Shown one piece after another: positions 7,204 through 15,654 of a stretch of 17,024 nt of DNA. A model generated the notes under the pieces. That model was given only the letters and a program-made list of their open reading frames with translations, had not been told where the DNA came from and did not search any database. Source of the stretch: an uncultured Sphingomonadaceae bacterium (GTDB lineage: Bacteria; Pseudomonadota; Alphaproteobacteria; Sphingomonadales; Sphingomonadaceae); assembly GCA_938003725.1 (NCBI GenBank), contig CALKXX010000095.1, positions 1 to 17,024 on the forward strand. Direction: 5' to 3'. How positions within the stretch are numbered: position 1 is the stretch's first letter; the number at the start of each line of letters is the position of its first letter. The position numbers and the translations under genes were made by a program.

Positions 7204-8877
7204 GTGCGCTTTATTAAATTTGTTACAGCTTTTGCCGGTCTTTCTGCATTTTGCGGAACCGCAAATGCAGAAGATCATGAGAACAAGAGTAAAGCCAAAC
7301 CAAAACTGGTGGTCGCAATATCTGTTGACCAGCTTTCCGCTGATCTTTTTTCGGAATATCGCAGCACATTTAACGGCGGGTTGAAGCGATTGGCGGATGG
7401 TGCGGTTTTTCCGTCCGGATATCAATCCCACGCCGCGACGGAGACTTGTCCGGGGCACGCCACAATCATGACGGGCGTGCATGCCGGCCGCGCGGGAATT
7501 ATCGCGAATAACTGGATTGATCTGGACGTAGAGCGTGATGACAAGACGGTCTATTGCGCGGAGGATGAGCGGATTGCTGGCACAAGTTTTGGCGACATAA
7601 CCGCGGCCACTCAGGGTGACTATGTCCCGTCGGCCTGGCACTTGCTGGTTCCGACCTTAGGAGAGCGATTGAAGAAAATCTCTCCCGAATCCCGCAATGT
7701 GGCCGTCGCCGGAAAGGACCGCGCCGCGTTGATGATGGGCGGCAAGGATGTCGACGAGATATATTGGTTCAAAGGCAAGGGTTTTGAAACACTGGCCGGC
7801 CGAAAAGTGTCAGAGAAAATTACGGCGTTAAATACTGAACTCGCGGTCAAGATGGATGCAGCCAGAGCACCCTCCAAAATCCCAGCCCATTGCGAAGCGC
7901 GCAACATGAAGATCCCACATGGCGATGGTAAATCTGTTGGTGACTACGCGTTTCAACGCCCACAAGGTGGCGGCCGTGCGTTTCGCCTGTCGCCGGACTA
8001 TGATGGCGCAATTCTGGCGGCTGCTGCGACCACGCTGGAATATATGAGATTGGGCCAAGGTGCGCATACCGATATATTATCCATTGGTTTGTCGGCCACC
8101 GATTATGTCGGCCATACCTTTGGCACGGAAGGTTTGGAGATGTGCATCCAGATGGCCGAGTTGGATCAGCAATTGGGCACGTTTTTTGAAGTGCTCGATT
8201 CAAAGGACATAGATTATGTAGCCATGTTGACCGCAGACCATGGCGGCCTCGACCTGCCAGAGCGGGCGCGGCTTCAAGCAATGCCCGACGCACAGCGGTT
8301 GGATGCATCGCTGAATGTTAAAGCGATCAGCGCGAAAATCGCTGGCGATTTGAACATTCAGACTGATGATCAGATTTTGCATGCAGACAGCCCTTTTGGC
8401 GATGTGTATCTAAGCAAAAAACTATCTGCGGATCAGCGATTAGCGGCCAAGGATGCGGCAATCAAAATCTACAATAATCACCCACAGGTCTATGGCGTGG
8501 TCGATGGAGAGGCGTTGAAGAAATTTCCTGTCGCCACCGGGCCGGTCGACGAATGGACAGTATTTGAGCGTGTTCGGGCATCCTATCATCCCGACCGATC
8601 CGGTGATTTTATCGTGATCCTGAAAAAAGGCGTCACACCGATCCCAAATACCGCGCGCGGATATGTGGCCACCCATGGTAGCCCGTGGGACTATGATCGC
8701 CGCGTGCCGATCCTGTTCTGGCAAAAGGGAATGAAGGGCTTTGAACAGCCGCTGCCCGTGAAAACCGTTGATATTGCTCCGACACTAGGGGCGCTAGTTG
8801 GTCTTGATATTCCGGCATCGGAATTGGATGGACGCTGCCTTGATCTGGATGGCGGTGCAGGAAATAGCTGCGACTAA
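7204..8877 (+). CDS. Secreted alkaline phosphatase superfamily enzyme, PafA-like
   Basis: The 557-residue product begins at a GTG with GGGGG six bases upstream and has a Sec signal peptide (cleavage near ANA-E, 22/23). It is a type I phosphodiesterase/alkaline phosphatase fold enzyme that should hydrolyse phosphate monoesters in the periplasm. Visible residues fit the two-zinc site and active site of PafA: Asp42 (VDQL), nucleophile Thr81 in TCPGH, Asn102 in ANNW, Asp300 and His304 in TDYVGH, Asp345-His346 in TADHGG, and His491 in THGSPW. Lys171 and Arg173 (GKDRAA) occupy the K-x-R pair that PafA uses for monoesters, so monoesterase activity is more likely than diesterase (residue mapping is by memory of PafA). 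No pho box was identified. The gene converges with the beta-helix gene, stop codons 10 bp apart. Confidence 0.88.
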   Translation: MRFIKFVTAFAGLSAFCGTANAEDHENKSKAKPKLVVAISVDQLSADLFSEYRSTFNGGLKRLADGAVFPSGYQSHAATETCPGHATIMTGVHAGRAGIIANNWIDLDVERDDKTVYCAEDERIAGTSFGDITAATQGDYVPSAWHLLVPTLGERLKKISPESRNVAVAGKDRAALMMGGKDVDEIYWFKGKGFETLAGRKVSEKITALNTELAVKMDAARAPSKIPAHCEARNMKIPHGDGKSVGDYAFQRPQGGGRAFRLSPDYDGAILAAAATTLEYMRLGQGAHTDILSIGLSATDYVGHTFGTEGLEMCIQMAELDQQLGTFFEVLDSKDIDYVAMLTADHGGLDLPERARLQAMPDAQRLDASLNVKAISAKIAGDLNIQTDDQILHADSPFGDVYLSKKLSADQRLAAKDAAIKIYNNHPQVYGVVDGEALKKFPVATGPVDEWTVFERVRASYHPDRSGDFIVILKKGVTPIPNTARGYVATHGSPWDYDRRVPILFWQKGMKGFEQPLPVKTVDIAPTLGALVGLDIPASELDGRCLDLDGGAGNSCD

Positions 8878-8909
8878 ACCCGGCGCGTTATCGCTTGTGA
8901 TAACGGGTT
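8877..8909. terminator. Hairpin between convergent stop codons, possible weak bidirectional terminator
   Basis: AACCC (8877-8881) and GTTATC (8887-8892) pair with GATAAC (8899-8904) and GGGTT (8905-8909), with a 5-nt bulge and a 6-nt loop. It spans both stop codons. No T-tract follows on either strand, so Rho-independent termination is doubtful. It may still slow colliding transcripts. Confidence 0.35.
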
Positions 8910-9832
8910 AATCCCGGTGCCAGACTGTTATTCGCAATCCGCAGGGGGTCGCTGCCCCAATCCGCGACGAACCAGGTTTTGCGCTGGACACCGCGTGCAA
9001 ACTCAGCTCGGTTCGAGTGGATATTTAATCCGGCAGAGCTGTTTAAAATATCTTCGGCGGCCACCGCAATAAACGCGCTCCAATTTTCTTTGTTCTTTCC
9101 CTGGACAAAGACATTGCCGCTGATAACGCCGGTCGCGCCTGCGGGCAGGTCGATCATGTAGTTCGTGGCGCTGCCCTGAGTGTCGTCGAAACTGTTCTTG
9201 GTGATCGTTGCGCGCGGGCTGCGGCTTTTGACATAGTGACCGCCATTGCCCTTTTCAAAGCGCGAATTGGTGACGGTGAGTGACCCATAATTGCCGATAT
9301 AGATGCTGTGAGCACATGACAGGCCCCGATCACAGCGGCCCAGCCGCTGAAATGTCGAGCGATCTATGGTGATGCTGCTGGACGGATCATTGGCCGATAA
9401 AATGCCCTGTTCGCTGTTGCGAAACATGGCGTTGGTGACCAGCAAGTCACCCTTTTCAATCCGGATACCGGCGCCATTGGCATCGGGAACGCGCATATTT
9501 TGAAATATGATACCATCAACTACGGCGGAATGACCGCGCAGGACCAGCGCGGCTTTGCCTTCACAGGTTCCGGCATTGAAGATGGCCTGACCGGGTATTT
9601 CCGATTTATAGGTGATGCTGCCGGACGTTTGTACCGCGCAATCCCCATATGTCCCCGGCGCGATGATGATTGTTGCGCTGCTATCGCCAATCGCGCGCAC
9701 CGCATCGGAAAGCCTGCTAAATCCCTCGCCGCTTTCCGCGATTGTGAAGGGAGGACCGCCTTGCGCGAATGACGGTCCCGTAACCGCCAATGACAATGTT
9801 GCCGCAACCAATGTTTTGACCGAAAATTTCAC
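8888..9832 (-). CDS. Secreted right-handed parallel beta-helix protein
   Basis: The open frame extends up to 9940, but the first stretch lacks leader features. A GTG at 9832-9830 has AGGAG 7 nt upstream and starts a clean signal peptide, KFSVKTLVAATLSLAV, with cleavage near SFA-Q (23/24). A predicted -10 at 9867-9872 places transcription start at or after the upstream in-frame ATG, which supports the GTG. The mature 291 or so residues carry rows of short beta-strands with N-x-x-F and I-x-N turns typical of pectate-lyase-like right-handed beta-helices (PbH1 repeats), opening with ATIIIAPGTYGDCAVQ. Cysteines in GDC, GTC, GRC and LSC could form disulfides outside the cytoplasm. Such folds bind or cut polysaccharides, but I see no clear catalytic signature. 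Substrate and activity are unknown. Confidence 0.8.
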   Translation of the reverse strand: MKFSVKTLVAATLSLAVTGPSFAQGGPPFTIAESGEGFSRLSDAVRAIGDSSATIIIAPGTYGDCAVQTSGSITYKSEIPGQAIFNAGTCEGKAALVLRGHSAVVDGIIFQNMRVPDANGAGIRIEKGDLLVTNAMFRNSEQGILSANDPSSSITIDRSTFQRLGRCDRGLSCAHSIYIGNYGSLTVTNSRFEKGNGGHYVKSRSPRATITKNSFDDTQGSATNYMIDLPAGATGVISGNVFVQGKNKENWSAFIAVAAEDILNSSAGLNIHSNRAEFARGVQRKTWFVADWGSDPLRIANNSLAPGLTRYHKR

Positions 9833-9866
9833 TATGATGCTCCTGAACGGGGGAATTTGCATGATG

Positions 9867-9895
9867 TATTTAGCAAAACACGATTCCCTAGACAA
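9867..9895 (-). promoter_or_regulatory. Candidate sigma-70 promoter of the beta-helix gene
   Basis: On the minus strand TTGTCT (9895-9890) is followed after 17 bp by TAAATA (9872-9867). Transcription would begin near 9860, giving a leader of about 28 nt that contains the AGGAG site of the GTG start. It suggests the gene is expressed separately from the metH operon 132 bp upstream. Confidence 0.5.
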
Positions 9896-9964
9896 TTGAC
9901 GAAATATAGCTGTCCCAGATGAATTCACGCTTAGCAGCATAGGTTAATGGGTTAATTTCGATGT

Positions 9965-12580
9965 CTATTCGTTAAGATTTGGCCGCAACCACTGGCGCGC
10001 CTGATCAAGGGAGACACCGCGCCGCTTCGCGTAGTCCGCAACCTGATCTTCTCCAATGCGTGCCACCCCGAAATATTCCGCTTGCGGATGACCGAAATAG
10101 AATCCGGACACAGCGGCGGTTGGCGTCATGGCAAAGCCGCTGGTCAGTTCGATGCCGGTATTGGTAGTCGCATCCAACAAGTCGAACAACGCCGGCTTCA
10201 AGCTGTGATCGGGACAAGCGGGATAGCCCGGTGCAGGCCGAATACCGCTATATTTTTCCTGAATAAGCGCCTTGTTGCCCAGGTTTTCGTCGGCCGCATA
10301 GCCCCATAGATCTTTGCGGACATGTTCATGCATCCGTTCGGCAAAGGCTTCGGCGAAGCGGTCGGCGAGCGCCTTTAGCAGGATGCTGTTATAGTCATCC
10401 TTGTCGGCCTCGAACCTTTGGACATGTTCATCAATACCGTGGCCTGCGGTGACTGCAAAGCCGCCGATCCAGTCATCCGAAGTATCGACAAAATCCGCAA
10501 GACACATATTCGCCTTGCCGGCGCGTTTGCTGACTTGTTGGCGCAGCATGGGCAGCGCGACTTCTTCATTGTCCGGGGCAACCAGAATATCATCATCTTC
10601 CCGCCGGGCGCGCCATAGCCCGACGACGCCTTTTGCCGTCAACCATTTTTCGGCAATGATCTGATCGAGCATGGCTTGTGCATCGCGAAACAGGTCGCTG
10701 GCGCTCTCTCCCACGATCTCATCGGTCAGGATGGAGGGATAGGTACCCGCCAATTCCCAAGCGCGGAAAAATGGTGTCCAGTCGATATAATCCCTGAGCT
10801 CCGCCAGGTCCCAATCATCATATATGTGCACGCCGGGCCGTGCGGGGGCAGGGGCTTTCCTCGTCATATCAATGTCAAAGGCATTGGCCCGGGCTTCGTT
10901 CAGGGAGGCTAGCTTTTTGGCTGTCTTTCCGGCGCGGGCGATGCGCACTTGCTCATAATCCTCACGGGTGCCAGCGACAAATGCTTCGGCCTGTGTGTCG
11001 CTGACCAATTGCGAGGCAACACCGACCGCGCGGCTGGCATCCAGCACATAAACGGTCGGGCCGGAATAGGCCGGTTCAATACGCAGTGCGGTATGGGTTT
11101 TTGAAGTGGTCGCGCCGCCGATCAGAAGCGGCATATTCATCTTGGCGCGCTCCATCTCCTCCGCAACGGTCACCATCTCGTCCAGTGACGGGGTGATCAG
11201 GCCCGACAGGCCGATCATATCGGCGTCATTTTCGTTCGCGGCCTTCAAAATGTCCGTCCACGGCACCATTACGCCCAAATCAACCACTTCAAATCCATTG
11301 CATTGCAGGACTACGCCGACGATATTCTTGCCAATATCATGCACATCGCCCTTCACGGTTGCCATGATGATCTTGCCCTTGCCCTTTGCACCCTCTTCCT
11401 TTTCTGCCTCGATAAAGGGGAATAAATGGGCGACGGCCTTTTTCATCACGCGGGCCGATTTGACCACTTGGGGCAGGAACATTTTGCCCGATCCAAACAG
11501 ATCGCCCACAACATTCATACCGTCCATCAGGGGGCCTTCGATAACCTCTATCGGACGTCCGCCACTATTCTGGACGGACAGCCGCGCTTCCTCTGTATCT
11601 TCGATGATATGCGCATCAATGCCTTTGACCAGCGAATGTTCCAGACGCTTGGAAACTTCATAGCCACGCCATTCTGCTGCGGCTTTTTCCGCAACCTTGT
11701 CCGTGCCGCGGAATTTTTCGGCAAGCGTGATTAGCCGGTCCGTGGCATCGTCCCTGCGGTCCAACACCACATCTTCACAATGTTCGCGCAGTTCGGGATC
11801 AATATCGTCATAAATATCCAGCTGCCCCGCATTGACGATCGCCATATCCATCCCGGCGGGAATAGCGCGATAAAGAAAAACGCTGTGCATAGCCCGGCGA
11901 ACCGGTTCGTTGCCGCGAAAGCTGAACGACAGGTTGGAAAGCCCGCCGGATATGTGCACATGCGGACAGCGTTTCTTGATCTCGGCGGTGGCCTCGATAA
12001 AATCCAGCCCATAGCGGCGATGTTCATCGATCCCCGTGGCAACCGCAAAAACATTGGGATCAAAAATAATGTCTTCCGGCGGAAAACCAATGCCGGTGAG
12101 CAATTTATAGGCTCGTTCGCAAATCTCGACCTTACGGTTTCTGGTATCTGCCTGTCCGGTTTCGTCGAAAGCCATTACAACGACCGCCGCGCCATAGGCC
12201 ATGCATTTGCGAGCGTGCTTCAGAAATTCTTCCTCGCCTTCCTTCATCGAGATGGAATTGACGATGGGTTTGCCGCTGACACATTTTAATCCAGCTTCGA
12301 TCACCGACCATTTTGAGCTGTCAATCATCACCGGTACGCGCGCGATATCCGGTTCAGCGGCGATGAGTTTGAGGAAAGTCGTCATCGCCATTTCGGCATC
12401 AAGCAGGCCCTCGTCCATATTGATATCAATAATCTGCGCGCCATTCTCCACCTGTTGGCGCGCGACTTCGACCGCGGCCTCATAGTCATCATTGAGAATG
12501 AGCTTCTTGAACCGCGCAGAGCCGGTCACATTGGTACGTTCGCCAATATTGACGAAATTTGTGGAGGAGGATGAGGTCAC
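9965..12580 (-). CDS. metH: Methionine synthase, C-terminal component (methyl-THF, cobalamin and AdoMet-activation domains)
   Basis: This is the larger half of a split cobalamin-dependent methionine synthase. The 871 residues cover the pterin-binding barrel (about 8-290, starting NIGERTNVTGS), the helical cap (about 310-400), the B12 domain with DVHDIG at 412-417 where His414 is the lower cobalt ligand, and LIGGATTS at 486-493. The reactivation domain follows (about 570-871) with RPAPGYPACPDH at 781-792, which binds S-adenosylmethionine for reductive methylation. The homocysteine-binding module is the separate gene just upstream. The start is GTG at 12580, 12 bp after the previous stop, with only a weak purine-rich AAGAAAG as ribosome site, so translation may depend on coupling. 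It is the last gene of the operon; no terminator hairpin was seen after it. The two-gene form is common in alphaproteobacteria. Confidence 0.96.
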   Translation of the reverse strand: MTSSSSTNFVNIGERTNVTGSARFKKLILNDDYEAAVEVARQQVENGAQIIDINMDEGLLDAEMAMTTFLKLIAAEPDIARVPVMIDSSKWSVIEAGLKCVSGKPIVNSISMKEGEEEFLKHARKCMAYGAAVVVMAFDETGQADTRNRKVEICERAYKLLTGIGFPPEDIIFDPNVFAVATGIDEHRRYGLDFIEATAEIKKRCPHVHISGGLSNLSFSFRGNEPVRRAMHSVFLYRAIPAGMDMAIVNAGQLDIYDDIDPELREHCEDVVLDRRDDATDRLITLAEKFRGTDKVAEKAAAEWRGYEVSKRLEHSLVKGIDAHIIEDTEEARLSVQNSGGRPIEVIEGPLMDGMNVVGDLFGSGKMFLPQVVKSARVMKKAVAHLFPFIEAEKEEGAKGKGKIIMATVKGDVHDIGKNIVGVVLQCNGFEVVDLGVMVPWTDILKAANENDADMIGLSGLITPSLDEMVTVAEEMERAKMNMPLLIGGATTSKTHTALRIEPAYSGPTVYVLDASRAVGVASQLVSDTQAEAFVAGTREDYEQVRIARAGKTAKKLASLNEARANAFDIDMTRKAPAPARPGVHIYDDWDLAELRDYIDWTPFFRAWELAGTYPSILTDEIVGESASDLFRDAQAMLDQIIAEKWLTAKGVVGLWRARREDDDILVAPDNEEVALPMLRQQVSKRAGKANMCLADFVDTSDDWIGGFAVTAGHGIDEHVQRFEADKDDYNSILLKALADRFAEAFAERMHEHVRKDLWGYAADENLGNKALIQEKYSGIRPAPGYPACPDHSLKPALFDLLDATTNTGIELTSGFAMTPTAAVSGFYFGHPQAEYFGVARIGEDQVADYAKRRGVSLDQARQWLRPNLNE

Positions 12581-12592
12581 GGGTTTCTTTCT

Positions 12593-13639
12593 TCAGGCGG
12601 CCATTGTGAAAGGTTCGAGGCCCGAAAGACGTGTTCGAACCTGTGGCTTTGCAAATTTACGCGGCGGTGTATTTTCTACCGCCTTGGCAATTGCTCGAAT
12701 ATGCTCCGGCGTTGTGCCGCAACAGCCGCCGACAATATTGACTAAGCCATCGTCCAACCATTCGCCGATCAATGCCGCCGTCTCATCTGGCATTTCATCA
12801 TATTCGCCGAGTTCATTGGGCAACCCGGCATTGGGATAGGCCATGATGAGTGTGTCGGCGGCCTTGGTCAGCATAGCGAGATGGGGCCTCAGTTGATCCG
12901 CACCAAACGAACAGTTCAAGCCGATGGTGATCGGTTTCAGGTGCCGGACGGCGTGCCAAAATGCCTCTACCGTATGTCCCGAAAGATTGCGGCCTGAAAG
13001 GTCGGTCAGTGTCATGGAGATCATCAACGGAACATCGCGGTCACAGGCATCCGCAGCTTCTTGTGCCGCCATCCCGGCGCATTTGGCGTTTAAGGTATCG
13101 AAAATAGTCTCGATCAACAGAAAGTCGACACCGCCTTCAATCAAGGCGTCACATTGTTCGCGATAGACGCCTTTCAAATAGTCAAAATCAATCTCGCGAA
13201 AACCGGGGTCATTGACGTCGGGCGACAGTGATAACGTTTTGTTGGTGGGGCCTATGGCGCCGGCCACGAACCGCGGTCTTCCATCCTTTGCCTGTGCCTT
13301 GTCACAGGCCCTGCGCGCAATTTCCGCGGATTTGATATTCAAGTCGCGCACCAAATGCTCACAGCCATAGTCCGCTTGGCTGATCTCGGTGGAGCTAAAT
13401 GTATTGGTTTCCACCATATCCGCACCGGCATTCAGATAGGCCGTATGAATATCCTCAATAATATCTGGCCGTGTCAGGCTGAGTAGATCGTTATTACCTT
13501 TTTGGTCATGCGATAGCTCCAGATTACCGCGATAGTCGCGTTCGCCCAGACCGTGACTTTGAATTGCGGTGCCATAGCCACCATCAAACACTAGAATGCG
13601 TTCCGCAGCCAAGGCGCGAAACTGTTCCCCGGCGTTCAT
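12593..13639 (-). CDS. metH: Methionine synthase, N-terminal homocysteine methyltransferase component
   Basis: The 348-residue protein is the homocysteine S-methyltransferase module. It forms a barrel that holds zinc through Cys243 (IGLNCSFG) and Cys306-Cys307 (VGGCCGTTPEH), the site that activates the homocysteine thiol. An early FDGGYGTAIQ (18-27) and ETNTF (77-81) are typical. It would accept the methyl group from methylcobalamin carried by the separate C-terminal component. The ATG overlaps the metF stop by 4 bp (ATGA, 13636-13639) and has AGGAG 8 nt upstream, inside metF, so the two are translationally coupled. The module stops just after the barrel with a short tail rich in Pro and basic residues, in place of the linker of a full-length MetH. 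Not a truncated gene: start, stop and zinc ligands are all present. Confidence 0.95.
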   Translation of the reverse strand: MNAGEQFRALAAERILVFDGGYGTAIQSHGLGERDYRGNLELSHDQKGNNDLLSLTRPDIIEDIHTAYLNAGADMVETNTFSSTEISQADYGCEHLVRDLNIKSAEIARRACDKAQAKDGRPRFVAGAIGPTNKTLSLSPDVNDPGFREIDFDYLKGVYREQCDALIEGGVDFLLIETIFDTLNAKCAGMAAQEAADACDRDVPLMISMTLTDLSGRNLSGHTVEAFWHAVRHLKPITIGLNCSFGADQLRPHLAMLTKAADTLIMAYPNAGLPNELGEYDEMPDETAALIGEWLDDGLVNIVGGCCGTTPEHIRAIAKAVENTPPRKFAKPQVRTRLSGLEPFTMAA

Positions 13640-14592
13640 GCTGCTTTCTCCTGAGCACTGCCAATTGGCCGCTTCCCAAGCAGGTGGCAGATCGCATAGC
13701 TCAGCTCTGCCCGGTTAAGTGTGTAAAAATGAAACTGTCTTACGCCGCCAGCATATAGTTTGCGGCAGAGTTCTGCCGATACCGTGGCGGCGATCAATTG
13801 GCGTGCGGAAGGGTGATCGTCGAGCCCTTCAAACAGGTCGTTCATCCATGCCGGAATTTCTGCGCCGCACATTCCCGCAAATTTACGAGTCTGGGCAACG
13901 TTTGAAACGGGCAATATTCCGGGTACAAGTTCTGCGTCAATTCCGGCCGCTATTGCCGCGTCGCGGAAACGGAAAAACGCTTCTGCAGTAAAGAAAAACT
14001 GAGTGATTGCGCGGGTCGCACCGGCATCCAATTTGCGTTTCAGATTGTCGAGATCAGTTTGCGGACAATTGGCTTCCGGATGGGTTTCGGGATAAGCGGC
14101 GACCGAAATTTCAAAAGGCGCGATATCTTTCAGGCCTGCGACCAGTTCCGCCGCGCTTGCATAGCCGTCTGGGTGCGGCTGAAAAGCTTGCCCCTCTGCT
14201 GGGGGATCTCCGCGCAGTGCCACAATATGGCGGACGCCGGCCTCCCAATAGGATTGGGCGACTTCGCGAATTTCGGATTTGCTGGCGTCGACGCAGGTCA
14301 AATGTGCAGCGGCGGGAATCCCGGTTTCTTTGGCAATACGCGCCACGGTGGCATGTGTGCGTTCGCGGGTAGATCCGCCTGCACCATAGGTGACGGAAAC
14401 AAAGCGCGGTGCAAGTGGTTCCAAGGTGACCACGCTATCCCACAGCGTCTTTTCCATTTTTTCGGTCTTTGGCGGGAAAAACTCGAACGACACATCCGCA
14501 TCACCGCTAAGCCCGGCAAATAACGGTACATCAAGTGCGCGTTTCGCTTCTTCCAACTCGCTAAGCGCCATAGGTTTGCTACGTTGTGTCAT
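13636..14592 (-). CDS. metF: 5,10-methylenetetrahydrofolate reductase
   Basis: MetF reduces 5,10-methylene-THF to 5-methyl-THF with FAD and NAD(P)H, supplying the methyl donor used by the methionine synthase encoded next. The 318-residue protein shows the family landmarks: SFEFFPPKTE at 35-44 with the catalytic Glu37, VTYGAGGS at 67-74, HLTC at 97-100, LRGDPP at 126-131 with the flavin-contacting Asp129, and a C-terminal region with FHFYTLNR. Length is near the usual 300. It overlaps the regulator gene before it and metH after it by 4 bp each, so it sits in the middle of a translationally coupled operon. The first ATG (14592) is in that overlap; a second in-frame ATG lies seven codons later, but the overlap geometry favours the first. 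Confidence 0.96.
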   Translation of the reverse strand: MTQRSKPMALSELEEAKRALDVPLFAGLSGDADVSFEFFPPKTEKMEKTLWDSVVTLEPLAPRFVSVTYGAGGSTRERTHATVARIAKETGIPAAAHLTCVDASKSEIREVAQSYWEAGVRHIVALRGDPPAEGQAFQPHPDGYASAAELVAGLKDIAPFEISVAAYPETHPEANCPQTDLDNLKRKLDAGATRAITQFFFTAEAFFRFRDAAIAAGIDAELVPGILPVSNVAQTRKFAGMCGAEIPAWMNDLFEGLDDHPSARQLIAATVSAELCRKLYAGGVRQFHFYTLNRAELSYAICHLLGKRPIGSAQEKAA

Positions 14593-15614
14593 GCTGAGGC
14601 TCTTTTCTGCGTTGGAGATATGGTTGTTACTTTATCACTACCGGGGCGCAACTGAGTCAGCCCTGTCTTGCGCCCGACCCAAATCTTGACGCTTAGCTCA
14701 CCGCCATCAAGGGTGCGCGTTTGGTTAAGGTCAATCTGTGCCGCATCGAACCATCGCTTGATACTGTCATCAGAGAAGCCGAGCCGAGCATGAGCGTGAT
14801 CCCGGCGAAGTTCTTCCCGGTCGTGAGCTGCGAAATCCACGATTACAAGTATCGCTTGGTCGCACATGACCCGGGAAACTTCCCTGAGCACCAGTTCCGG
14901 ATTTTGCGCGTAGTGCAAAACTTGATGCAAGACGGCACTGTTCACCCGGCCGTCGGGCAGTGGCAGATGATTGAAATCACCCAATTTTAGCTCTGTCTTG
15001 TCAACCAGCATGTTGGGGCCATCAGCCGTATCGTCATCACTTAGTAATTTTGCTCTGGCAAGTCGCAGCATCTCCGGGCTCTTGTCGAGCGCGGTAATTT
15101 GTTCCGCGCTAGGGCCAAATAGTTCGATCATCCGGCCGGTACCCGTTCCGATATCCAGCAAATGGCCGAGCTTCACATCCCTTAACAGGGCAAGCATCGC
15201 CTGTTCGACTTCGTCTTCGGAGATATGCAGGGAACGGATTGCATCCCATTCCTTGGCATGAGCATCGAAATAGCGTTCCGCGGTTTCTGCGCGGGCCTTG
15301 CGTACAAACGATAATTGCGCTTCGTCATTAGATGCCATTTCCGAAACGGTGACCTTCTCCGATCGAAAAATCCGGCGCAATATTCCCAGTTCACTGGCTG
15401 GACCGGGTCTAAGAAAAACCCAACTGCCTTCCTTGCGGCGCTCCGCTAAACCGGCTTCGTCCAATATCCGGATATGCCGGGAAATTCGCGGCTGGCTCTG
15501 ACCCAATATCTGGGCCAGCTCGCCTACGGCAAGTTCCATCTTGAGCAACAAAAGCATGATTCGAAGCCGTGTCGGATCCGCTAAAGCGCGAAATATGTTC
15601 AGTATATCGTCCAT
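14589..15614 (-). CDS. ArsR-family regulator fused to SAM-methyltransferase domain (methionine-cycle regulator)
   Basis: Residues 1-95 form an ArsR/SmtB winged helix (MDDILNIFRALADPTRLRIM, recognition helix around SQPRISRHIRIL at 40-51). Residues about 110-320 form a class I methyltransferase domain with motif I LLDIGTGTGRM at 152-162, ALDKSPEML at 175-183 and AVLHQVLHYAQNPE at 227-240. The metal-sensing CxC of metalloregulators is absent; the equivalent stretch reads ELAVGEL and the protein has a single Cys (251). The fused SAM-binding domain therefore probably senses SAM or S-adenosylhomocysteine, like SahR regulators of methionine metabolism, though I cannot prove orthology. It leads the metF-metH operon, with a 4-bp overlap into metF. 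There is no Shine-Dalgarno sequence before the ATG. A perfect palindrome in its promoter suggests autoregulation of the whole operon. Confidence 0.88.
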   Translation of the reverse strand: MDDILNIFRALADPTRLRIMLLLLKMELAVGELAQILGQSQPRISRHIRILDEAGLAERRKEGSWVFLRPGPASELGILRRIFRSEKVTVSEMASNDEAQLSFVRKARAETAERYFDAHAKEWDAIRSLHISEDEVEQAMLALLRDVKLGHLLDIGTGTGRMIELFGPSAEQITALDKSPEMLRLARAKLLSDDDTADGPNMLVDKTELKLGDFNHLPLPDGRVNSAVLHQVLHYAQNPELVLREVSRVMCDQAILVIVDFAAHDREELRRDHAHARLGFSDDSIKRWFDAAQIDLNQTRTLDGGELSVKIWVGRKTGLTQLRPGSDKVTTISPTQKRASA

Positions 15615-15623
15615 TGGAGATGG

Positions 15624-15654
15624 TATATATAAAGAATTCTTTATATCCGGTCAA
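15624..15654 (-). promoter_or_regulatory. Promoter of the ArsR-metF-metH operon with near-leaderless start
   Basis: On the minus strand TTGACC (15654-15649) is followed by a 17-bp spacer and TATATA (15631-15626). A second TATATA register lies 2 bp downstream (15629-15624). Transcription would start about 15615-15619, only 0-5 nt before the ATG at 15614. The sequence before the ATG (CCATCTCCA) cannot act as a Shine-Dalgarno site, so a leaderless or nearly leaderless mRNA is predicted. Confidence 0.65.
15627..15646. promoter_or_regulatory. Perfect 20-bp palindrome, probable operator for the ArsR-type regulator
   Basis: ATATAAAGAATTCTTTATAT is fully self-complementary. It fills the spacer of the operon promoter and overlaps the -10 element, so a dimeric winged-helix protein bound here would block RNA polymerase. 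The natural ligand is the regulator encoded immediately downstream. I noticed no second copy in the window. Confidence 0.7.

Noticed and set aside
9940..9955. Tandem TTAACC on the minus strand as a CtrA site
   Set aside because: The gap between the TTAA tetramers is 4 bp, while the CtrA site needs TTAA-N7-TTAA.
12580..12593. Frameshift splitting a single metH gene
   Set aside because: Each half has its own start, stop and full set of domain motifs, and split metH is usual in this lineage.
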